DNA of 7,914 bases, taken from NCBI GenBank assembly GCA_029975915.1, contig JARKOC010000161.1:1-7914 (forward strand). The letters run 5' to 3'. Source of the stretch: Bryobacteraceae bacterium (GTDB lineage Bacteria > Acidobacteriota > Terriglobia > Bryobacterales > Bryobacteraceae). Of this stretch, positions 1 to 6,088 are shown in pieces. Made by a program: the position numbers and the translations under genes. Positions within the stretch are counted from its first letter, which is position 1. Every line of letters begins with the position of its first letter. The notes below the pieces were generated by a model that searched no databases, was not told the DNA's origin, and saw only the letters and a program-made list of their open reading frames with translations.

Positions 1-2
1 TG

Positions 3-110
3 CTCGAGTGGTGCCACGGCTTCTACAACCACACCCGCCGGCACAGCAGCGCTGGCATGATGGCACCCATCACCTACGAGACCACCGCCCTCAACCGAGA
101 AGCGGCATAA
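3..110 (+). pseudogene. C-terminal end of an IS3-family transposase (OrfB), cut by the window edge
   Basis: This frame is open from the window start to TAA at 108-110 and encodes 35 residues. They contain YNHTRRHSS followed by MMAPITYE, the hallmark C-terminus of IS3-family (DDE, rve-type integrase) transposases that lies after the last catalytic Glu. It is the tail of the transposase that would cut and join the element ends. Only the tail is visible, so I cannot say whether the whole IS upstream is intact; it is filed as a partial gene. The adjoining terminal end and the gene starting straight after it show that this IS borders or interrupts the GAF gene. Confidence 0.85.
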
Positions 111-111
111 G

Positions 112-140
112 AAACCCTCCACGGTTCGGGGTGAACCTCA
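112..140 (+). mobile_element. Probable right terminal inverted repeat of the IS3-family element
   Basis: Two bases after the transposase stop comes a stretch rich in CCC and GGG that ends in ACCTCA. IS3-family elements end in CA, and their terminal repeats lie just after the transposase stop, so the element probably ends at base 140. The matching left end is outside the window, so neither the inverted repeat nor a target-site duplication can be verified. Confidence 0.5.
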
Positions 141-187
141 CTTTCGTGTTCTCGCGGGCGTACCAAGAGGTCGGCAACTCCTTTCGG

Positions 188-898
188 ATGGCTATAGTGG
201 GTAACCAACAGCGGATCCAGGACCTAGAGACCGCCCTAGGGAAGTCGGAGGGGTATCGAGGCATGGCGCGCCAGATCTCCGATGTGGTCGATCGCATCAG
301 CGCAGAGCTTGTCCGTGCGAATACTGACTTAGATGACAAAGCGTTGGCGCTCCTGCTCAGGAAGGTTTGCCTGAAGGTGGCAACCGCCTACTCGAACTCC
401 AGCGGGGTCGCTTGTAGGGTCTGTGTGAAGCAGGTGATGGAGAAGCCAGATGAGCCGGGTAAGCCGTATGTGAAGGCCGTTGCACGCGACACCGGCACCA
501 CTTTGGATGATAGACAGCGCTGGCATCTTGTTGAGGACAACACTGACTTCGAAGCGCTGCTATTCGGACGGCTTGAGTTCTGGTTCTGTACTGATATTCA
601 GGATAGAACAATCATTGCAAACTATTTCAATACAAGTCCTGGCGATCATCCTTATCGTTCAGTTGTGGTGTGGCCGATCTTGGCGAGTACAGGCCGCTCA
701 AACAGCGATAGCCTCACCGAGGGATACGATGTGGCGGCGTTCCTATGTCTTGATTCAGGACAGCCGAACGCCTTTGACAAGGAGAATGATGTTCCAATGG
801 GCACGCTGGTTGCCCAAGCATTGGGACGAGCATTTGAGGCGCATTATGCGTCATTCCCGAACGACGTAAGTACAACTACTGGAGAGAAGTCGATGTGA
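188..898 (+). CDS. GAF-like domain protein, possibly 5'-truncated by the IS3 element
   Basis: From ATG 188 the product is 236 aa. Residues 1-60 look helical (possible coiled coil). Residues about 60-222 have the alternating strand/helix pattern of a GAF-type sensor fold, with an EDNTDF motif (116-121), then FWFC (131-134), YRSVVVWPI (156-164) and AAFLCLDS (183-190). These are spaced as in bacterial GAF proteins that bind small ligands. I see no catalytic domain. The reading frame runs open through the upstream IS end, and the residues between base 140 and the ATG look like coding sequence. ATG 188 has no good Shine-Dalgarno and GTG 146 is an alternative start, so the native N-terminus (perhaps a membrane segment, as in some relatives) may have been removed by the IS. 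The stop overlaps the next gene by GTGA. GAF is a fold-level call; the function is unknown. Confidence 0.7.
   Translation: MAIVGNQQRIQDLETALGKSEGYRGMARQISDVVDRISAELVRANTDLDDKALALLLRKVCLKVATAYSNSSGVACRVCVKQVMEKPDEPGKPYVKAVARDTGTTLDDRQRWHLVEDNTDFEALLFGRLEFWFCTDIQDRTIIANYFNTSPGDHPYRSVVVWPILASTGRSNSDSLTEGYDVAAFLCLDSGQPNAFDKENDVPMGTLVAQALGRAFEAHYASFPNDVSTTTGEKSM
881..886 (+). promoter_or_regulatory. Ribosome binding site that fixes the GTG start of the 68-aa gene
   Basis: GGAGAG lies 8 bases before GTG 895. It selects GTG 895 over the out-of-phase ATG 893, which is the last sense codon of the upstream gene. Confidence 0.6.
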
Positions 899-1101
899 TC
901 ACCCTAGACGCTCGCAGAGACGAAGAAGAACAGATTCTAACCGACAAGAGGGGGCGCCGCTTCAAGCGCGTCGAACTAAATGGCCACTGGGTTGAGTACC
1001 GATACCTAGACGCAGGTGGGGCGGTGACCCACGCGATCGCTTTTCCTCGCGTGCCTCTCATCGCGGACGAAGTGCTTGCGGACAGAGCAATCTCCGAATA
1101 G
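895..1101 (+). CDS. Small 68-aa protein of unknown function, coupled to the GAF gene
   Basis: GTG start at 895 overlapping the stop of the GAF gene by four bases (GTGA), which implies translational coupling. A Shine-Dalgarno lies at 881-886. The product has an acidic N-terminus (DARRDEEEQ), a basic centre (KRGRRFKRVE) and a segment likely to form beta strands (GHWVEYRYLDAGG). It has no signal peptide, membrane segment or Cys/His metal site. I do not recognise the family. The tight overlap suggests it acts with the GAF protein as a partner or regulator (inference). It is intact and ends at TAG 1099-1101. No other gene follows on the same strand for more than 1.2 kb apart from a broken transposase. 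Confidence 0.65.
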   Translation: MITLDARRDEEEQILTDKRGRRFKRVELNGHWVEYRYLDAGGAVTHAIAFPRVPLIADEVLADRAISE

Positions 1102-1255
1102 ACAGCTGCTCTCGTAAAGCGAACTGCGAGTAGCTGATTTCGCAAGCGCGGTGGTCAGCTCGAGCAAGAAGGTCGGCTCTGGTTGAGTACCTCGTACTCA
1201 GGCAGTCTGAGTGGCTTCTCAGTAGTTGGCTGGCGGCCACATCCCTTGCTCAAGT
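1102..1255. other. Non-coding stretch with alternating short hairpins
   Basis: I see no gene here. At 1196-1222 the segments ACTCAG, CTGAGT and CTCAG follow one another. The middle segment can pair with either neighbour: 1196-1201 with 1207-1212 (6 bp, 5-base loop), or 1207-1211 with 1218-1222 (5 bp, 6-base loop). No T-tract follows, so I do not call a terminator. Confidence 0.3.
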
Positions 1256-1321
1256 TCACCCCGCATACTCCACAATCGCCCGGACGGCATGCTCCGCCGC
1301 GTGGCCATCACCATAGGGCGT
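1256..1321 (-). pseudogene. Possible C-terminal remnant of a UDP-GlcNAc 2-epimerase (WecB-like)
   Basis: On the minus strand the last 21 codons before TGA (1258-1256) encode TPYGDGHAAEHAVRAI followed by VEYAG. The (N/T)PYGDGxAAExxV signature is typical of the extreme C-terminus of non-hydrolysing UDP-N-acetylglucosamine 2-epimerases, which convert UDP-GlcNAc to UDP-ManNAc for surface polysaccharides. Upstream of this short match the frame stays open but no longer resembles the family, so it would be a scar left when a neighbouring gene was deleted or an IS inserted. The match is short and chance similarity cannot be excluded. Confidence 0.4.
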
Positions 1322-1438
1322 ACCGCGAGGCGTCCTGGCTTGGCTCACGGTGGCTGGTTTTCGTGTTGATCATGCACCTGGCCAGGGGTGTCGGACTGGG
1401 GGTTGCGCACTAAGTGGTGCGGTTTCAGGCTTGGTTTC

Positions 1439-1963
1439 GTGGCGTATGTGCGGACGGTGACCACCGGGTCGGGGGCGACGGCTGTCAGATCGTGTGGAAG
1501 TCGGTGCATGGTTCCCGCGATATCGAGCATGTGAGTTCCGCGCATAGCCCGGCCGAGGTCGAGGTGCTCAAGACTGCCGCGGTGCAGCGGATCGCTGCCG
1601 GGCAGGACCCGCTGCCGCTGGACCAGCCGGCTGTTGGCGGTGGGCCGGGGATCCAGGTGGTGGGGATGAGGATGGGTCTGCTGCTCGACGCGATCGCCTG
1701 CGTTATCGCCGGATGGGCCTGGTTCGGGCCGCTGGTGATGATGCGGTTTTCGAGCAGTTGGTGATCGCCAGGATCATCGAACCGTCATCGAAGTTGGATG
1801 CTTCCCGGGTGCTGGACCAAGCAGGCGTCCGGCCTGTCTCGTGCCCGACCCTGAAACGCCGACTCCGTACGTACGCCGAACCCGCGTTTCGTCGCCGCCT
1901 CTCAGGTGATGTTTCAGCCCGGCCTGATCGGGTCCGGCAGCCCTGGTCATGTATGACGTGACG
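1439..1963 (+). pseudogene. Broken IS1634-type transposase, N-terminal fragment with three frameshifts
   Basis: Likely GTG start at 1439. The readable product is MAYVRTVTTGSGATAV, then QIVWKSVHGSRDIEHV and SSAHSPAEVE, then DAIA, then GDDAVFEQLVIARIIEPSS, LDASRVLDQAGV and TLKRRL, and finally ALVMYDVT ending at 1963. This is the order of the N-terminal part of IS1634-type (IS4-like DDE) transposases; the Asp in VMYDVT corresponds to the first catalytic residue. Reading it needs three frame changes, near 1486, near 1701 and near 1931, each in the same (-1) direction. Similarity stops abruptly after VMYDVT, so the C-terminal half with the remaining catalytic Asp and Glu is missing. The gene is dead and was truncated by a deletion or rearrangement. 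The assignment to IS1634 rather than another IS4-like group is from memory of the family. Confidence 0.75.
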
Positions 1964-2341
1964 GTGCGCCGTCGCGCAGCACGTGGAGAACCCAGATGCT
2001 GGGGACAACGGCGCACATCGCGACACGCGGCGCACTTCCCTCCGGCCTCCCCGCACCGCGGGGTCAGGTCGCCTGTCGGCAGCTGACCGGTTCGGTGAAG
2101 ATCGTCGCCTGAACTTGTTGCAGATCGCGCCCCGACGTTTTCGCACCCATCACTGCGGGTCGCCTGGGAACGCGGATGTGCGTGGCTCTCTACCCGCCTT
2201 CTCCCGGCGCGGAGCCTTGCGCGCACAATCAAGCTCGGAGGGAGTGCCCCTAGCGTGTAAGCAAGCACTCAAGCGGCTGAGCGGGTCGCTCCACGAGGCG
2301 GTCTGCCTACGAAGCGGTCTTCGATCACGGATCTAACACGC
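1964..2341. other. GC-rich stretch without a recognisable gene, upstream of the kinase-ATPase operon
   Basis: Open frames exist on both strands, but their products are Arg/Pro/Ser-rich, carry no motif and look like GC-driven chance frames. Structures seen: a hairpin CCCCGC-ACC-GCGGGG (2049-2063), an inverted pair GGTCAG/CTGACC (2062-2067 and 2083-2088), a hairpin GAGCG-GGT-CGCTC (2279-2291), and a direct repeat at 2293-2320. The operon's promoter should lie here, but I cannot pick a convincing -35/-10 pair. Confidence 0.4.
2293..2320 (+). repeat. Near-perfect 12-bp direct repeat just upstream of the kinase-ATPase gene
   Basis: ACGAGGCGGTCT (2293-2304) and ACGAAGCGGTCT (2309-2320) match at 11 of 12 bases and are spaced 16 bp start to start. 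They end 21 bases before the ATG at 2342. A small hairpin (2279-2291) precedes them. Spaced direct repeats here could be an operator or part of the 5' leader (inference); chance is possible at this length. Confidence 0.35.
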
Positions 2342-4915
2342 ATGACCAAACGAGGTGGAAAACGTGCTATTCATGGTTTTGTGCATGCCACCCGCGAGCA
2401 GCTTGACAACCTGGCCCTCACCAGCACTGACGTTCTCGTCGATGGGGGGCGATTCACGCTCCACCGCATAGCGGGGAGAGGCAGGAAGGGTGTCGTATGG
2501 GAGGCGCGAAACGAAAACGGCCGTCCCCGAGCGGTTAAGTTTGTCACCCTTGATGAGTACGATAGCAAGCTCCCATACCGGGAATTTTTGCTCGGGGCAA
2601 ACCTAGAGCAATTCTCCTGCTTCGCGCAAATCGAACGGACTGACATAATTGAGATTCAGTTGGGTGGAACGACATGTGAAGTCGCCGCTTTCGTTTCCGA
2701 ATGGCTCGACGGCATCACTTTGGAAGCTATTTTGTCAGACCCCGCCCCTCCCGAGCCCTCTCTCATAGTTTCATACGCCAACGACATCGCGGATGCTCTC
2801 GCAGCTCTCGATGCCAACAAGCTCGCACATGATGACTTGAACTTCGGCAACGTGATGTTGTGTGATCCTCCCAAGGGTGCGCGTGAGAAGATCCGCCATT
2901 TCAAGATCATCGACCTGGGGAGCCTGAAGCCCCGTGACCGATTGGATCCCGCCAAGAAGAAGGGCATCGATGACTATCGATGGGTCGGGCTTCACCTTGC
3001 AGCGCTACACAACGCCACACGAAAGAGGAGTTCGAATTCTCCGCGCGATCGCCGCTTTCTGCTTGAACTAAAAAGCATAATTGCGTCCATCCTTGACGAA
3101 GATCCAGCCACGCGTCTGCGCGATCCCAATAAACTGGCTGAGTTGATAGAATTTGCATGGGCGAACGCGTCGACGACTCGTCAAAAGAAGGTTGCCACGC
3201 CCTTCGAGTTCATAAGTGCAGAGCAGATTGCGGACGACGCATTACTCTACGAGATTTTCACCACTTCCCTGCCCTGGCTGCCCCTCATAAACAACAGCAC
3301 CCCCGAGATAATTTCCGGCCCCCGTGGGTGTGGCAAGTCCAGCCTATTTAGATTTCTGCGCCTACGGACCCATGTCAACGTGTCTCCAGCAGGGTTTTCC
3401 TCGAATGCAAGTCCGACAATCGCAGGGTTCTACCTCGCGTGCGGCATCGACATTCAGCCGCGGCTGGGATGGTTGACGGAGGCCTCAATGACGGAGGTGC
3501 GGCGAGCAGAAACAGTTCACTTGTTCAATCTGCTTCTCTTACGGGAAGTGGTAGGAACGTTGGCGGCAGCAAGGCGAACGGAAGGGCAATTTCAAATCTC
3601 TGATTCGGCAGAGCGAGAAGTGTTCGACGCGATTCAAGAGATTGCGGGCGAGTCAATTAAACGGACACTGTACTCAGGAGTTGGGCGTCTTGCCCAATTG
3701 ACCAACAGTATCCGTCGAGAAATATGGACCTCTCATGAAAGAATCAGGCTAGATCAGCGGGCCGCTTATCGCCTGACTGATGAAGCTACTCTTGGACAGA
3801 TCACTCAAGTCTTGGTTGACACGATTCCACTCTTTGACAGCTATCGACCGGTATTTCTCTTGGACGACTTCTCGTTCCATCGCGTTCCACGGTGCGTCCA
3901 ACAGGTGTTGCTGCCAGTGATCTGGGCCCGAATGCCATCTCACTCATTCAAAGTGTCGACCGAGAAACAGGGCACCTTCACTTCTTTCAAGTCGGGCGCT
4001 ACGGCAGAACTTGGACGGGAACTGGTCGAGCACGACCTTGGAGCAATCGCACTAGACAATACCTCGGGGTCAGACCTGCGCAAGTTTGCGGAGGATCTAC
4101 TCAATCAGCGACTAAAGGCTTGCAATTATCAAGCCACTGCTGCCATCTTGCTGGGAGAGACGAACTACGGGAAAACACACGATGGAAATCCGCTTTCGCT
4201 CGCCGAGGCTCTCCGCAAGGACGCCGAATCCGGTCAAGCAGCGAAGCGACGCGATGTGTACCACGGCCTCGATACTATCTCGCAGATCTGCTCGGGCGAC
4301 GTTTCGGCGCTACTTCTGGTGTTCGAGCGCATCTTCTCTTCTGCCAAGATCGGTCCAAGCACTGTTACTCAGGTAAGCGCTGCTGTCCAGAGCAAAGCGA
4401 TCAAGTCAGTCTCGAGTGATCTCTTGGATCAACTTAGATCCTTCCACGGGTCCGGCGAGCAAATGCACGCCTTTGTTCAAGAATACGGTCGCTTCATACG
4501 CAAAGTCCTAATAGAGGCGCCCCTACAAGAGAAAGGTTTGGGCAAGGGGCGGCCCGCACCACAGCAGATTCCTCGGATCGAGGTCGATGACATCTCACGC
4601 GTGTATTCCAGACTGCGCTTGAACCAGAATGCTCAGTCTGTCTTCGACGATCTCTTGAGAAGGGCCGTGTTGATTCAGTTGCCAACGACGACAGGACGCC
4701 ACGAAGGCGTGACCTCTCTGCGTCTTCACTTGAGAAAGGTATTCCTGCCGGCATTCAATGCAGCTCTTGGAAAGAACGTGTCTCTTAACCTGAAAGCGGA
4801 CGACTTTGTGACGGCACTAATCGACCCGGCCGCATCCTTCAAGGTTGCCGCCTTACGCAAGTTGCCCGCGCACTCTAGCAGCGATCCGGACCTCTTCGAG
4901 GAGGAGGAACAGTGA
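2342..4915 (+). CDS. Protein kinase-like domain fused to an ORC/CDC6-like P-loop ATPase
   Basis: 857 aa. The N-terminal part (about 36-275) is a Ser/Thr-kinase-like fold: glycine loop G45xG47xxG50, ATP-anchoring Lys66 in AVKFV, catalytic segment HDDLNFGN (163-170) with Asp165, Asn167 and Asn170, and metal-binding Asp191 in DLG. The core catalytic residues are present, so phosphotransfer is possible. However, only about 16 residues separate DLG from the next helix (DDYRWVGLHLAAL) and there is no APE motif, so the activation segment is very short. The C-terminal part (about 285-857) is a P-loop ATPase with Walker A GPRGCGKSS (326-334) and Walker B VFLLDDF (504-510), of the AAA/ORC-CDC6-like type; the remainder (about 560-800) is mostly helical. 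No membrane segment is seen, so it should be cytosolic. ATG 2342 is the first usable start in the frame (stop at 2258-2260, no start between), but it has no clear Shine-Dalgarno. The stop overlaps the next gene by GTGA, so the two products probably work together. Domain calls are firm; the biological role is not known to me. A defence role is inferred from context. Confidence 0.9.
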   Translation: MTKRGGKRAIHGFVHATREQLDNLALTSTDVLVDGGRFTLHRIAGRGRKGVVWEARNENGRPRAVKFVTLDEYDSKLPYREFLLGANLEQFSCFAQIERTDIIEIQLGGTTCEVAAFVSEWLDGITLEAILSDPAPPEPSLIVSYANDIADALAALDANKLAHDDLNFGNVMLCDPPKGAREKIRHFKIIDLGSLKPRDRLDPAKKKGIDDYRWVGLHLAALHNATRKRSSNSPRDRRFLLELKSIIASILDEDPATRLRDPNKLAELIEFAWANASTTRQKKVATPFEFISAEQIADDALLYEIFTTSLPWLPLINNSTPEIISGPRGCGKSSLFRFLRLRTHVNVSPAGFSSNASPTIAGFYLACGIDIQPRLGWLTEASMTEVRRAETVHLFNLLLLREVVGTLAAARRTEGQFQISDSAEREVFDAIQEIAGESIKRTLYSGVGRLAQLTNSIRREIWTSHERIRLDQRAAYRLTDEATLGQITQVLVDTIPLFDSYRPVFLLDDFSFHRVPRCVQQVLLPVIWARMPSHSFKVSTEKQGTFTSFKSGATAELGRELVEHDLGAIALDNTSGSDLRKFAEDLLNQRLKACNYQATAAILLGETNYGKTHDGNPLSLAEALRKDAESGQAAKRRDVYHGLDTISQICSGDVSALLLVFERIFSSAKIGPSTVTQVSAAVQSKAIKSVSSDLLDQLRSFHGSGEQMHAFVQEYGRFIRKVLIEAPLQEKGLGKGRPAPQQIPRIEVDDISRVYSRLRLNQNAQSVFDDLLRRAVLIQLPTTTGRHEGVTSLRLHLRKVFLPAFNAALGKNVSLNLKADDFVTALIDPAASFKVAALRKLPAHSSSDPDLFEEEEQ
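4898..4908 (+). promoter_or_regulatory. Purine-rich ribosome binding site inside the end of the kinase-ATPase gene
   Basis: GAGGAGGAGGA gives overlapping AGGAGG cores 3-7 bases before GTG 4912. The same bases encode the poly-Glu tail (EEEE) of the upstream protein. This supports the GTG start and strong translation of the second gene. Confidence 0.7.
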
Positions 4916-6075
4916 ACGAGTCGGCTGAAGAGCTTCGCCTTCAAGTTCGCACCGTGGGTATCGGTGATATTCGGGATTCCCTGCCCCAGGTGAATCGGCT
5001 CGAAGCCAATGAGTTTGACTTGCCGTATGATGTCATGATCTTGGCGCTGGGATTCGAGGATCGCTTGACGCTGGCTCTTGAGCAGTTGTCACGCGCAGGG
5101 CTGCGCGCGCGGCGCGCGGTGATCATAGAGTACGTGACGAACCAGGTCGACAACGAAACTAATCGGGACTCTGTGATGGCGGCGCTTGCATCAATCGGCT
5201 CCGAGGATGTCGCTACCCTAGACTTCGGTGATAAGTTCGAGGAGCAATTCTCGAGGTTCATCGATGAGTCAATTTCGGAAAATAGTCGTATCGTTTTGGA
5301 CATCACCGCAGCCTCTAATCCGTTGATTAACCGAGCGCTTCTAATTCTGATGCGCCGAAATCTGAACCTAACGCTGACATATGGCGAGGCAGCCGAATAT
5401 CATCCGACTGCTGCGGAGTATGAGAAGGGCGTTCAACATGACCTGAGTGGGATATCCACTGCTGACGGTACCTATGAGCTCGAAGTCACCATCAGCTCGT
5501 TCGCAGAGCAGGACGATAGCCTGCCCGACCAAGTCGTTATAATCCCAGGATTCGACACGGATCGTGTCAGAAAGGTAATTGCCCAGGTCGATCCAAGCAT
5601 CCTGCTAGTGAATCGGGAGCCAGTTATCTGGATTCTGGGCGAGCCTCACCTGGAGAAAGATCGGTGGCGCGTCGATCTAATGCGGAAACTTCACGGAATT
5701 GAACAGGTAGAAGATGCGAGCCGCGTGCTCACTGCATCTACTTTTGATTATGTGTCGATATGGAGCCTGCTCGACGATATTTACCACGAACACGCCACGA
5801 CTTCTAGACTTTCAATTGCCCCAATGGGCTCCAAACTTCAAGCTGTGGGCGTTGTTCTGTTCTGTTTGGATCGTCCCGATGTCAAGGTTGTCTATGCAAC
5901 TCCTCGCGAGTACCACACTGCACGTTACACAACAGGCCTAAGGGACGTTTGGCTGATCAATGTATCGGATACGGGTCACTTGCGACGTCTTGTCCAGTCA
6001 GTAGGTGAATTGACAGTAGGCAACGGTCGGGAGACTATCCTCGCGGGAACCCAGAGAACAGACTGGGCTTCCTGA
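4912..6075 (+). CDS. Unknown protein made of two duplicated Rossmann-like units (CARF-like?)
   Basis: 387 aa; GTG start overlapping the upstream stop by four bases, with a strong Shine-Dalgarno. I do not recognise a named family. The protein appears to be an internal duplication. Unit 1 (about 39-175) has DVMILALGFEDR (40-51), then VLDITAASNPL (128-138), then EYHPTAAEYEKG (162-173). Unit 2 (about 206-344) has QVVIIPGFDTDR (207-218), then SIAPMGSKLQ (301-310), then EYHTARYTTG (333-342). In each unit a strand leads into GF(E/D)..DR, a second strand leads into a small-residue turn with T/S and N/K before a long helix, and a third strand ends in EYHxxxxY. The D-I-T-x-x-S-N turn resembles the DxTxGTK-type ligand loop of CARF domains, so a nucleotide-sensing or nucleotide-processing role with the kinase-ATPase is conceivable (inference). 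No membrane segment, signal peptide or known nuclease motif is seen. It ends 13 bases from the stop of the convergent DruA gene. Confidence 0.85.
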   Translation: MNESAEELRLQVRTVGIGDIRDSLPQVNRLEANEFDLPYDVMILALGFEDRLTLALEQLSRAGLRARRAVIIEYVTNQVDNETNRDSVMAALASIGSEDVATLDFGDKFEEQFSRFIDESISENSRIVLDITAASNPLINRALLILMRRNLNLTLTYGEAAEYHPTAAEYEKGVQHDLSGISTADGTYELEVTISSFAEQDDSLPDQVVIIPGFDTDRVRKVIAQVDPSILLVNREPVIWILGEPHLEKDRWRVDLMRKLHGIEQVEDASRVLTASTFDYVSIWSLLDDIYHEHATTSRLSIAPMGSKLQAVGVVLFCLDRPDVKVVYATPREYHTARYTTGLRDVWLINVSDTGHLRRLVQSVGELTVGNGRETILAGTQRTDWAS

Positions 6076-6088
6076 TTTGACGAGGCGT

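Noticed and set aside
2049..2063. Strong GC hairpin CCCCGC-ACC-GCGGGG as a terminator
   Set aside because: No T-tract follows on either strand and no intact gene ends just before it.
1774..2268. Long minus-strand open frame of 164 codons opposite the transposase relic and the GC-rich gap
   Set aside because: Composition is Arg/Ser/Pro-rich with no motif, and it runs antisense to a recognisable transposase fragment; typical GC-driven chance frame.
3892..4419. 175-codon plus-strand open frame inside the kinase-ATPase gene
   Set aside because: It is an out-of-phase shadow of a gene with clear Walker and kinase motifs, without a start signal or family motif.
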